DNA of 64,000 nucleotides from Siderastrea siderea. Lineage: Eukaryota; Cnidaria; Anthozoa; Scleractinia; Rhizangiidae. The notes under the pieces were generated by a model that saw nothing but the letters and a program-made list of their open reading frames with translations, did no database searches and was not told the origin of the DNA. The position numbers were made by a program, and so were the translations under genes. This document shows, piece after piece, positions 53,953 through 64,000 of this stretch (position 1 is the first letter of the stretch; each line of letters begins with the position of its first letter). Location of the stretch: contig OZ034968.1 in the NCBI GenBank assembly GCA_964030785.1, positions 73,578,427-73,642,426 of the forward strand. The letters are read 5' to 3'.

Positions 53953-56900
53953 CTAACTGAACAATACATCATGTAGTATTCTTTTTATGGCACAATTTCC
54001 TGTATCCATGCATGATAGGTCAACTTCTGAGTAACTTTCATCAGGCGTGTGAAAGCCTGTGTAATTGCCATCTGCATTGAGATAAATCCCACGTATTGCT
54101 TTCACAACTTTCCGAACATACCTGCCAAGTCTGTCGTGTACCCACCAAGTAAACTGTCGATAAGCTGCATAACGATAATTGCTGTGAAAGGAAATAGTTT
54201 TAACTATTTCCTTTCACAGGAAGACCAGTATGTCAAAGATAGTGTTTTTCGTCTCATTACTTCTATACTCAGTCCCATGAGGAGAGAGATCAAGAAATGA
54301 CCGATTGATTATATTGTTTCTTAGCAGAATTATTTGATGGAATAAGCAACTAAGCACTAAGCATTCCGTGAATAGTGATTATTTGTTGACCACGAACGGA
54401 TTGTTGTTGTTGTTTTTGCCGTTACGCAAATATTCTAATTATCACACGTAAGAGCTTAAAGGCCGCAGTGGCGAAATATATATAACTTATGTTCGACAAA
54501 CTCGCTTGAGTATAGGTTATTTCAAAATGTCTTTTTAACTGTTTTAAATAATAAAATCTAGTGAAGAGTGAAAATATCTGTGGAACAAGAAGTTACTTTT
54601 TAGTTATAAACATAATACTGATTCCGCAGAGAAAATCGTGTTTTGATATGTATTCAGAGAAAATTTGCCTTACATGTAACGCAGTGATTAGTTATCGACA
54701 TAGTTATTCCACAGAATAAAAAGTGTTTTGACTTGCTCTCTTGACTACATGTTAATTTATAAGAAAGTCTTTAGGATGAAAGCTCGGCAGCGTTGTGAGA
54801 CAAACGCTTACAGTTTGAAAATGAACTTACACTTTCGTGACAGCACCCAAACAAACATAATTATTATTTGTTTACGTACATGTTATTCATTTCTCTTGGT
54901 GCTCTGATCCCGCGCACTTGACTCAAACCCACGATGGCAGTCTCCAACACTTCTCTTTGTAAGCATATTGTTTGAAAGCTAGGACGCTGTGTTATACCAC
55001 GAATAGGTTGTTCTTCCTGCACAGCTGGGCCAAATATCAAACTCACATGTTACTATCAAAATCACTAGAGTGGTAAAAACGCCGTTGGGAATTTGAACTG
55101 GCGGTGGCTAAATTCTTATCACGTGGTTAAAAAAGGAATGTCTCGTGATCGCAATGAGAAGTACCACGTGAGGCAAAGCTCTGCACCATGTGCTTCCATC
55201 CCTTTCGGAGTCGCTTCCATCGTTTCTAACGAAAAACGACAAAATATGGATCCGGATTTCCAATTGAAAGTGCATTTCAATGCTGGTGGGGTTCAGAGGG
55301 TACAAAAACGTTTTCTTAACCGAAGTGTTCTTACAAAAGCAAGGTTAATGACCACTTTGCAAAGAGGATTCCGATCGGCGGGTCTCACAACACGAATCAC
55401 ATGACAATTATTTTAGACCATGTGACCAACATTTTTTAAAGCCACGTGATAAGAATTGAGCCGCCGCTAATTCAAATTCCCAACGACCGTTTTACCACTC
55501 TAGTGATTTTGATAGTATTTCGCAGCCATACCTGTTTCGGCCTACGAAAGCAATTTCTGACATTTTCTTAAATACGTATTATGCGACGTAATAAACGATA
55601 ATTAGAGAGAACGAACTTAATCATCTTCACTAGTCGCGGATCCGTTCCACAGACACCAATGGGTAAGCTGTAACTATTTATTCATTTATTATATATTTCT
55701 TCACTCCCCTAACGAATTGTAATCTATTGACAGCTTTCGAATAACCTACTGTATGAAACGTGGCAATAAACCTTACAGTGTAACATTTGAATCCTTGGTA
55801 ATGCGGCTAGTGAAACATTCGAAAGCCAATCAAAAGTCAAGTTGAAAACCGAGTCACATTGGGGACGGCAACAAGACAGCAACAAGATGGCAGAAGCAGC
55901 AAAGATAGCGAGACGCTCAGCTAAAGGGAAATTCACAAGAAAAAGAAGCGATTTCTTAAACTCTGTTCGAGACAGAAACAGTATCGCAACTATAGAGAAA
56001 GCCTATGATCAATTGGAAGACGCTATGAAAGACCTTGAAGGTAAACATGAGCAATTCACATCGTTTCTAAACGACGAAGAATTCGATGCAGCTGAAAATT
56101 GGATGAGTGAGCTGCAAACATTATACAGAGATGCAACAAATCTGAAAAATGAATACATGGATAATATACAATTTGATGAATCTAACGCGCGCGCTACACG
56201 TGAGCGCGAGGAACTAGAAAATCAACAAAGAGAGCAAAATGAAAAATTGAAAGAAAACATTCTAATAAAGAGAGCCGGCGCGCGCACTCTTTTTGATGCT
56301 ATATTTAGCAATGCGACGCACATTCTAGAAACTGAGAATGCTGCAACTTCTCTCATGAAGAAAGTACTCGCACAACTCGAAGAAGCATTTATTGAATGCA
56401 AGTTAAGGAATGAACAATATCTAGAGTTAATAGGCAAGGAAATGATGGAACAAGAACTGCTATGGATTTCAAATGTCCAGATTCTGTACAGTCAAATATT
56501 TGAAATATTTGAAACCCGAATCAGTGAAAAGGAAGAAAGCAAACTCAGCGAAACAACCCTATGCAACAGTAATTCACCGGGAACCGCCAATAATGTACAT
56601 TTAGAGAAGATCAAAAGACCGCACTTTGAAGGCGATATAAGAGAGTACCCTCAGTTTAAGCGAGATTTTCAAACGCAAGTAATGCCAGGTCTTACTAAGC
56701 TCACAGCCCCGTACACGTTACGTACTTGTCTTGACAAAGAAGCTCTAGCACAGGTTAAATCAGTTGATGATGATATCGAAGAAATGTGGGCCCGTTTAGA
56801 TGAAAAGTTCGGAGACCCAGGAAAGGTCACGGATGTGATCATTAATGATATCAAGCGATTTAAAGTCATCCGAGAGGGAGAAAGCAAGAAATTTGTGGAA

Positions 56901-59900
56901 TTCGTAGATATGATAGAGGATAGTTATCGTGACTTGAAAAGACTCGGTATTGAAAAGGAAATTACAACCACAAGCTCAGTTAGCACTATTGAAAGCAAAC
57001 TTCCTCCTGATCACAGAAAGGAATGGGCTAGGCTTGTTAGCTCACGCAAAAGTACAGTCGACAAAACTGACAAATTTCCGAGTCTCCTCGATTTTCTATT
57101 GGATCAAAAACGTGCCATAGAATATGACGCATCTGACTTAAGATCAGCAGGTACACCTCAAGTGCGAGGCGCAACCCATTTATCAGATGGGAGACCATCG
57201 CCAACGGCAAAATATTGCCTTGTGCATGGTAACGCGAAGCATTCCACTTACGAGTGTAGAAATTATCTAGCTAAACCTGTTCAACAGAGAAAGGATGTTG
57301 TAAAGGATAAGCTTGCATGCTTTTCGTGCCTGAAACCAGGCCATCGCTGGGTTCAGTGCAAAAAGAAGAAAGAATGTGGAATTGATAATTGCAAGGTATT
57401 CCATCACCGAACTCTTCACGAGAATAAAAGGAACACCCCAACCGGCGAGGATGATCAAGAAGAAGAAGTCTCTGGCACCACAAACACGTGTTCGAGACTC
57501 AGTAGTAAGACCACATGCCTCTTACAGATACAACGCATAAAAACGCACGCAAATTGGCTCAATGTTATGTGGGATAATGCATCTTCGCTTAGTTTTATTA
57601 CGAACAAGACAGCCAAAGCGCAAAAATTGCATGGTACAACAGTTCAGCTGTCACTTGTAAAGGTTGGAGCAGAGAAAAAGGATATCACGACGAAGAAGTA
57701 CACATTACCACTTATTGATTTGCAAGGACATCAGACCCTCATTGAAGTTTATGGAATCGACCAAATAACATCTAACATCCGCAAAATCAAGATCGATGGA
57801 ATACTCCATATTTTTGACGTCCCAAAGAAGGACATAGAACGACCAACTGGAACCATCGACGTGCTGATAGGATATGACTATGCAGGATTGCATCCAGAAA
57901 TGCAAAATCGCTCGGGACACCTCCTGTTGCTAAAGAATCGCTTTGGTTTCTGTATCGGTGGGACACACCCAGCAATTGAAGAAAATGCAGAATGTTTCAA
58001 ATACAATGTAGCACATGTAAATCATGTAAGAGGAATCGAGTTAAGCGATTTCTACAAAATAGAAAATCTGGGCGTGGAGTGTACACCGCGCTGCGGCGGG
58101 TGTAAATGTGGGAAATGCCCACCAGGCAGTAAGAATTATACGCTCAAAGAAGAAAAGGAATTGAATCTTATCGAGAATAATCTTGAATATAATTCACAAG
58201 AGAATCTATGGATAACTACCTACCCATGGATTAAAGACCCGCATAACCTCCCGGACAACAAAAGAGCCGCGTATGGAAGATTGATGTCAACAGAACAACG
58301 TCTGCGCAAAAATCCAGATCACGCGAAAGTGTACCAACAACAGATACAAGATATGATCGACAGAGATGTAGCTCGTAAACTAAACACTGAAGAAATAACA
58401 AAGTACAACGGGCCAGTGCATTACATCTCGCATCACGAGGTCTTGAAAACTGATTCAAAATCCACACCTGTCCGCATCGTCTTCAATAGCAGTGCTAGCT
58501 ATATGGGCCATATTCTAAACGAATATTGGGCAAAGGGACCAGACCTCTTGAATAACCTATTAGGAATACTCATAAGATTTCGCGAAAATCGTGTTGCATT
58601 CATTGGAGATGTCAGCAAGATGTATCATACTGTAAAAACTAAGGTCGTTGAACAACATTCTCATCGTTTCCTATGGAGAGACATGAACACGGCAAGAGAA
58701 CCTGACACTTATGTGATACAAAGAGTGTCCTTTGGCGACAGACCTTCCGGAACGATAGCAACCGTTGCTATGAGAAAAACAGCACAAATGGGTATCGAAT
58801 CTCATCCCCAAGCAGCTCAGATTATAAAGGAAAACTCCTACATGGATGACATAATTGAGAGCGTCGATGACACTAAGTTAGCTAAACAACTAACAGAAGC
58901 TATTGAAGAACTCTTGATCAAGGGAGGATTTCGCATAAAAGAATGGATAAGGTCAAAAGATGACACTGAAGAAAATCTGACGCTCACCTTGAGAGGCGAT
59001 TCAAACGAACCCACGGAAAAGGTTCTTGGAGTTGTATGGAATCCGCGTACGGATCAGTTGTGTTTTCGCGTTAAATTCGATTTACAGATGAAGAGTAAAA
59101 GGAAAAGACCTCCCCCCCCAAGGAATTGATATAACGAGCTCACAAGACATCAAACTTACAAAAAGAATTGTCTTATCTCAAGTCAATCGCATTTATGATC
59201 CGATGGGACTCGCCACTCCATTTACAATCAGGGCTAAAGGCTTGATGAGAAGTTTGTGGATAAGCGAAAACAAATCTGACTGGGATGATCCAATTCCTGA
59301 TATGCTTAAGAAAGAATGGATGAACTTCTTTGATGATCTTCCAAACATGGAACAAGAAGTCTTTGAGAGATGTATCAAACCCGCAAATGCAAGAGGGGAT
59401 CCAATTTTAGTGATATTTAGTGACGGATCAGAAGTAGCTTACGGCGCATGCGCTTACGCCAGGTGGAACACCACAGACAACAGCTATGAGAGCAGATTGA
59501 TCATATCGAAAAATCGACTTTCCCCTGTGAAAAAAATGTCTATTGACCGAGTCGAATTATGTGGAGCAGTTTTGAATAAAAGACTCAAGACATTTATAGA
59601 AAAGGAATCGAGGTACAAGTTTACTAAATTCTACCACATCGTTGACTCACAAATAGTGTACGGAATGGTTCAGAAGGAATCATATGGCTTTAATACTTTC
59701 GCCGCCACACGTATTGGCGAGATCCAACAGGGAACCAACAAAGATGATTGGTATTGGGTAGAGAGTAAGAATAACATAGCGGATTGGATTACACGAGGAA
59801 GGAAACCGGCAGAGATTGGATTGAATAGCATCTGGCAAACCGGTCCAGAATTCCTTAGATTTCCTGAACATGAGTGGCCGATATGCAAGCCAAATTATCA

Positions 59901-62149
59901 GAAAGAGTTACCAGAACAAATAAAAACAGTTATGTTAGCTGAAGCTAAATCTGAAGATAGCTTAGAAGCAAGAATTGACATAAACAGATATTCCAACTAC
60001 ACTAAGCTAATCAGAGTGACTGCAAGGGTATTGTCCTTGTACAAACGAAAACCTCGACCTTCCTTAAAGAACGTAACTAGTCCATTAACGCCAGAAGATA
60101 TAGACAGAGCAGAAAGATTCTGGATACTTCGATGTCAAAAATTGTTAACAGCGGACATGGAAAAGGGAAGATTCAAAAGACTATGTCCACGGACGCGAGA
60201 GGATGGCATAATAGTTGTAGGCGGCAGAGTTGAAAAGTGGCTCGAGATAAGCTATAATAAGAACGACTTAATTTTGCTACCATACGAGCATCGCTTTGCA
60301 AGGTTATATGCTGAATATATACACCAAAGAGGGCATCATCGGGTATCATCTACAGTAAGCAAGATAAGAGCACGATTTTGGATTACAAATATCCAACGCA
60401 TGGTGAGGTCCATCAAATACAACTGCGTAATCTGCAAGAAGATAGATAAACAGCTTTGCCAACAAATGATGGGAAAACTACCAGAGGAGAGATTGAAACC
60501 CTCCCCACCTTGGCACTATACAGGTATAGATCTCTTTGGACCTTTCAAAATCAGAGATGAAGTGAAGCGAAGAACCTATGGGAAATGTTACGGAGTGATA
60601 TTCAACTGCATGTACACTCGAGCAGTTCACTTAGATCTAGCACCGGACTACAGCACGCAAACATTTCTATTAGTACTCAGAAGATTTGTATCATTGAGAG
60701 GGTATCCAGCAAAGTTGTATTCTGACAACGGACCACAATTAGTAGCTGCTGATAAAGAGCTCAAAGATATAACGAAGAACTGGAATTGGGACGAATTACT
60801 CGAATTCGGAGTAATAGAGGGCCTACAATGGGAATTCTCACCTGCCGACGCCCCTTGGTACAATGGCACATCCGAAGCATTAATACGTTCCGTCAAACGA
60901 GGCTTAAACATCGCAATCGGAGATAACATCATGACATTCTCTGAATTACAGACAGCCTGCTTTGAAGTTGGTAACTTGATAAACGAAAGACCAATTGGTA
61001 AGCACCCAACTGATACAGATGATGGCGTATATTTAAGTCCGAACGACCTATTACTTGGAAGATCTACTTCACGAGTTCCAAGCGGACCCTTTAGGGAAAC
61101 AACAAACCCTCGTCACAGATTTGAATTTGTCCAGAATATAGTGAAGAGCTTCTGGAGAAAATGGACGCGCGATTATTTTCCTAGTCTTCTTATTGAATCG
61201 AAGTGGCACACCGCACACCGTGATGTTAAAGTCGGAGACGTCGTCTTGATACAAGACTCGAATCTTGTTCGAGGAAATTGGAAACTAGGCAAAGTTATCA
61301 CAGCCAAACCGAGTAAAGATGGAAGAGTACGCAGAGTGGAGATCGTCTATAAGAACACTAAGCCAGGAGAACATGTAAAGACATACCGCGGAGGAGGCTA
61401 TGTAACGGTTGAACGTCCTGTTCAGAGGATAATAGTCATCGTTCCAGTGGACGAAAACGAAATGAAAGACTAAATGAACTTTACTAAACTCGATTTTGTA
61501 ACTTTACTATTTAAACTTTTTAACTTGCACAACTTTCTAGAAGAGAGGGGAGTGTTTCGGCCTACGAAAGCAATTTCTGACATTTTCTTAAATACGTATT
61601 ATGCGACGTAATAAACGATAATTAGAGAGAACGAACTTAATCATCTTCACTAGTCGCGGATCCGTTCCACAGATACCAATGGGTAAGCTGTAACTTTTTA
61701 TTCATTTATTATATATTTCTTCACTCCCCTAACGAATTGTAATCTATTGACAGCTTTCGAATAACCTACTGTATGAAACGTGGCAATAAATCTTACAGTG
61801 TAACATTTGAATCCTTGGTAATGCGGCTAGTGAAACAATACCCATCAGACATACGACACATTACAGCCACGATAAAATAGCAACAAACTACAGAATCGTT
61901 TTCCCTGAGTTTAGGATTCTTTATTGACTTTCAGATAAAAACATATTCACCTGAAATTTTGTTCACAGCCTCCTCAATCTCCTGGCAGCATAAACATTCC
62001 CTTTCTTGTTGACCTTCCCAGTTTACGCAAAGGCCACAAACGCACCACGTCGTATTACGTCTTCTCGGTTCCTCACTTTCGCTAGCCTCTTCGTCCGAAC
62101 CGGAGCTGTCTCGCATTGGTTCAAATGAAAAAGGTTCAAACTCAGCCAT
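53953..62149 (-). CDS. P2RX7-like zinc-domain protein of the Kolobok-like element, 3 exons
   Basis: Exons 62149-61951, 55024-54880 and 54181-53953 join with consistent phases to 190 codons plus stop. Exon 1 has an acidic/Ser start (MAEFEPFSFEPMRDSSGSDE) and the metal-binding pattern WCVCGLCVNW...CLCCQEI. Exon 2 carries ITQRPSFQTICLQREVLETA, and exon 3 NYRYAAYRQFTWWVHDRLG. These are the blocks of the intracellular domain of P2X7 receptors, which also occurs alone in transposons. Intron 1 holds the MITE and the BEL retrotransposon. The frame appears intact. Its 3' end overlaps that of the transposase. Role in transposition unknown. Confidence 0.72.
54182..54219. repeat. Perfect 38-base palindrome at an intron end
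   Basis: Arms ctgtgaaaggaaatagtt and aactatttcctttcacag are separated by TT. One arm forms the acceptor (ctttcacag) of exon 3 of the P2RX7-like gene; the other forms the same acceptor sequence on the opposite strand. Confidence 0.9.
55051..55517. mobile_element. MITE with ~80-bp terminal inverted repeats, 467 bp
   Basis: Ends tactatcaaaatcactagag and ctctagtgattttgatagta; the arms continue through gccgttgggaatttgaa and ttcttatcacgtgg. No protein recognised (the ORF at 55093-55404 is unconvincing). It lies in intron 1 of the P2RX7-like gene, 15 bases from the BEL insertion. Confidence 0.8.
55533..55817 (+). repeat. 5' LTR of the BEL/Pao element
   Basis: TGTTTCGGCCTACG...GGCTAGTGAAACA. A tatatatttc stretch near 55690 may be part of the promoter. 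Confidence 0.92.
55887..61473 (+). pseudogene. BEL/Pao Gag-Pol polyprotein with one frameshift
   Basis: The ATG at 55887 (MAEAAKIARRSAKGKF) opens a coiled-coil Gag with the RPHFEGDIREYPQFKRDFQT capsid segment. A nucleocapsid-like knuckle with CFSCLKPGHRWVQC is at about 57320. The protease region has MWDNASSLSFIT, an unusual Asp-Asn-Ala-Ser form. RT runs from about 58400, with FIGDVSKMYH and the YMDDI active site. The frame shifts at a run of eight C's (59112-59119). The second frame continues with RNase H (VIFSDGSEVAYGACAY) and integrase: HHCC finger with CVICKK, Asp in GIDLFGPF, Asp in YSDNGPQLVA, Glu in NGTSEALIRSVKRG. It ends at 61473. Apart from the C-run indel it is complete. Confidence 0.92.
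61553..61837 (+). repeat. 3' LTR of the BEL/Pao element
   Basis: Same 285-bp length as the 5' LTR; preceded by the purine tract agaagagaggggag (61540-61552), the likely plus-strand primer site. Confidence 0.92.
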
Positions 62150-62492
62150 TGCTATGAAGCCGAACTTAAATCAACAATAACAGCATCGAAGCCACGCAAC
62201 CATACAATGATGGCACACAGATAATCTTCAGCAATCTGCTTACTGTGCGTGAAGAATCGCATGAGCGCAATGACGTCACAAGATGGGGGCGCGTATTCCT
62301 TTTTTGGAAGTAACGGAAAAGAAAGTGAACAAAATGGCGGACGTTCATTATCGAGGAATGTCCCCAGTTTTCGGGCTATTTCGGTAACTTTCAGGTAAAA
62401 AAGACTTTTTATCGTTATTTATTTACAATCAGTGCTAAATCTACAATTCTCAGTGCTAACAAAAAATATGTCTCATAGCCTTCCGTTCTCCT

Positions 62493-63151
62493 TTAAAAAG
62501 AAAATTATAGAACAAGCATTCTCAAAGCTCGTGAATTTTGTTTTAGAAAGATGCTTATATATTTGTACCTGTAGTAAAAAATTTTATTTAATAAAAAATT
62601 TAAACGGGCGATTGAAAAAGAGGAGAGGCTCTCGTTGTAGACAGGCCATCTGCGTTTGAACTCAAATAAACGTACTGACACAATATGAGAGACATTTAGA
62701 CGACGAAAGAATGTTAGCAGAAAGGATGACATAAATATTGAGTATTCCGTTGCAACCTTTAAGAAACGAATTCCCCAATTTATCATGTCTATATTGGTTA
62801 TATTGTGCCTTATTTGTTCGACTTTAGGTTGTAATTTAGTGTAGTAAATTGTCAAGCTTTCCACGAAGATTTTAATCTCAAACTTCCTTATCCATAGTTG
62901 CTATCAACACCTGAAATAAACCCCAAAATTATTGATATATAGGATATTATGTTACATTCATTAGAACCATTTACATACATGCTTAAAAGAAGAATCCTCA
63001 AAAATGCAGTTCACCAAGGACAGCTAAAAGTTCTAAGAGAGTGAGAAAATATAGTTTCTTTATTTTGTTACCCTAAGATACATCGAAGTTATTTAAAAAT
63101 TTGAGATATCGCAAGCTTACGTTACGGTTTACGTTAAATCCTTTCTGCTTA
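62493..63151. other. Spacer right of the Kolobok-like element
   Basis: AT-rich, beginning with the TTAA duplication. The minus-strand ORF 62505-62864 has no recognisable feature. Confidence 0.5.
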
Positions 63152-64000
63152 TTAAAGGTCAAATAAACCCAAATTTTGATGATTCCGCTTTAGCCGTTTA
63201 AACGCGTCTTGACACAAAAAGAAATCATTATAGGGCCAAACTGGACCGAAATTTTCCTTCCTGAGACCTTAAAAGGAGTAATAAAGCCAAAAGTACGAAG
63301 ATATCCGAAGGTTTCACGAAATCGTTTCTGAAATGACCGCGCGCTTAAATGGAAGGAATGGAAACGATCGCTGATTCTGCGACGTCACTGTTGATCAGCT
63401 GGTTGATGAGCAAAGAAAGTTCAAGATCCAAAGGCGAGTATTGAAGAGTATTGTTGTAATTTTTTGGAAAATTCTCTGTTTTCACCCGTTTTCTTTGAGT
63501 TCAAAATGGCCGAGTAGCTCAAACCTGTGGCATTTAATGTAGAGCCATACCAGTTTGAGCTAATTGCCACAGAATCGGACTGCAAAATCTCAGATGATAT
63601 TCGACCGACAGCAATGGCTTCGAAAGTAAACGACGGAATTGGTAAAGTTTAATGGTGAGCGTTTAAGCTTATTTATTCATTACACTGTAAAAGTTCGCCG
63701 TATAATCGTTAATAAATGCGTTAGCACTTTATTTGAGGCATTTTTGTTGTTCTTTGCAGCCCTTTTGTACACTTATCATGATCGATGTTTGTTGTTATGC
63801 CTTACTGACTAGACTGACTAGAGTAAAGCAAAGCTTCTTATACATATATCCATTATGGTTCCTGTGTGAGTACGGTTTTCATCCTCGCGGCAACAGCGGC
63901 AGGAAATCCAGCTCAAATTTTGAACATAGCCGAAAACAGGTTACAGTTCTTGTTGAATGTATTTCAATCTTGTTGAATGTATCTGTCTACATCGCAAAGT
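63152..64000 (+). mobile_element. Possible left part of a second Kolobok-like element
   Basis: TTAA at 63152-63155 is followed by AGGTCAAATAAACC. About 350 bases on, a frame resembling the first exon of a P2RX7-like protein starts. The right end lies outside the window, so this is tentative. Confidence 0.35.
63506..63640 (+). pseudogene. First exon of a P2RX7-like gene, with a stop
   Basis: ATG at 63506, TAG at codon 4, then VEPYQFELIATESD and an acidic/Ser stretch that parallels the start of the P2RX7-like gene at 62149 (FEPFSFEPMRDSSGSD). A possible donor (gtaaag) follows GIG at 63641. Too short for certainty. Confidence 0.35.

Larger units (their letters stand above)
40730..53960 (+). pseudogene. 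Kolobok-like THAP-domain transposase, interrupted by a 10.7-kb element
   Basis: Exon 1 (40730-41080) encodes a THAP zinc finger: an N-terminal Cys pair (CIVVGC), the invariant Trp in SEWL, CSQH, and a final AVPTLFP. A TGA at 40847-40849 breaks it. Exon 2 starts at 41211 with an acidic linker, a zinc-binding knuckle (CPNCGK) and the catalytic domain: GGDGRCDS at 42274 is cut by the insertion and resumes in frame at 52935. Then come the second Asp in LATDRH and the WHLAK and HLWWC segments. Frameshifts lie near 42035 and 53625. The last frame ends at 53960, a few bases past the stop of the convergent second gene. The protein is inactive. Confidence 0.8.
55533..61837 (+). mobile_element. BEL/Pao LTR retrotransposon
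   Basis: LTRs of 285 bp (55533-55817 and 61553-61837) start TGTTTCGG and end GTGAAACA. Visible differences between them are few (for example agacacc/agatacc, taactattt/taacttttt, aaacctt/aaatctt). The 5-bp target duplication ATACC lies at 55528-55532 and 61838-61842. The gene order gag-protease-RT-RNase H-integrase and the 5-bp duplication are those of BEL/Pao. Total 6,305 bp. Confidence 0.93.
40477..62492. mobile_element. Kolobok-like DNA transposon with three nested insertions
   Basis: TTAA at 40473-40476 and 62493-62496 flanks inverted ends AGGAGAACGGAAGG...CCTTCCGTTCTCCT. A 19-base subterminal inverted repeat (aatgaacgtccgccatttt) is found at about 40622 and 62332. TTAA duplication, THAP-domain transposase and a second gene with a P2RX7-like zinc domain are features I associate with the Kolobok superfamily. 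Removing the compact Polinton-type element, the BEL copy and the MITE leaves about 4.6 kb, a normal size. The transposase gene is dead, so the element is inactive. The 5' 250 bases hold the presumed transposase promoter. Confidence 0.78.

Noticed and set aside
55093..55404. 103-codon ORF in the MITE
   Set aside because: It runs through the inverted arms and has no recognisable feature; the MITE has no other coding capacity.
62505..62864. 119-codon minus-strand ORF
   Set aside because: AT-rich composition, no domain, outside any element.

Overview
The window is animal nuclear DNA, most likely from an anthozoan cnidarian such as a stony coral. That placement is inference: it rests on an intron-rich host receptor gene followed by transposon families (Polinton/Maverick, Kolobok-like, BEL/Pao, rve-HECT) of the kinds common in cnidarian genomes. 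No ribosome binding sites, operons or bacterial features are present.

Layout. (1) 1-9.5 kb: one host gene on the + strand, nine exons, encoding a complete Cys-loop ligand-gated anion channel of the GABA-A/glycine receptor type. (2) 10442-39548: a degraded Polinton (about 17.4 kb once two insertions are subtracted). It carries a collagen-like fibre, A32-type packaging ATPase, minor and major capsid genes, adenain-like protease, PLA2-domain protein, retroviral-type integrase, protein-primed PolB and two related small genes just inside its two ends. Its left terminal repeat is interrupted by a 4.9 kb fold-back segment (10666-15573). Its minor-capsid gene is split by a 6.8 kb transposon (22034-28849) that encodes an rve-type transposase and a HECT ubiquitin-ligase-like protein. 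(3) 40477-62492: a Kolobok-like DNA transposon with TTAA at both ends, a THAP-domain transposase and a convergent, spliced P2RX7-like zinc protein. Nested in its transposase exon is a compact 10,660-bp Polinton-type element (42275-52934) with a perfect 6-bp target duplication. Nested in intron 1 of its second gene are a MITE (55051-55517) and a BEL/Pao retrotransposon (55533-61837) with identical-length LTRs and a 5-bp target duplication. (4) A second Kolobok-like left end may begin at 63152 and run off the window.

The most interesting object is the compact element at 42275-52934. It has 1.6-1.7 kb terminal inverted repeats packed with minisatellites and a tRNA-like sequence, an open 1348-residue PolB with all exonuclease and polymerase motifs, a zinc-finger/ATPase fusion, a small zinc-finger protein and a small basic protein. 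It has no recognisable integrase or capsid, yet its ends (AGT...ACT) and 6-bp duplication are those of a Polinton integrated by a retroviral-type integrase. It looks like a self-replicating but integration-dependent relative of Polintons.

The insertions can be ordered. The Kolobok-like and large Polinton copies are old (stops and frameshifts). The compact element and the BEL copy are younger, with open or nearly open reading frames and intact duplications.
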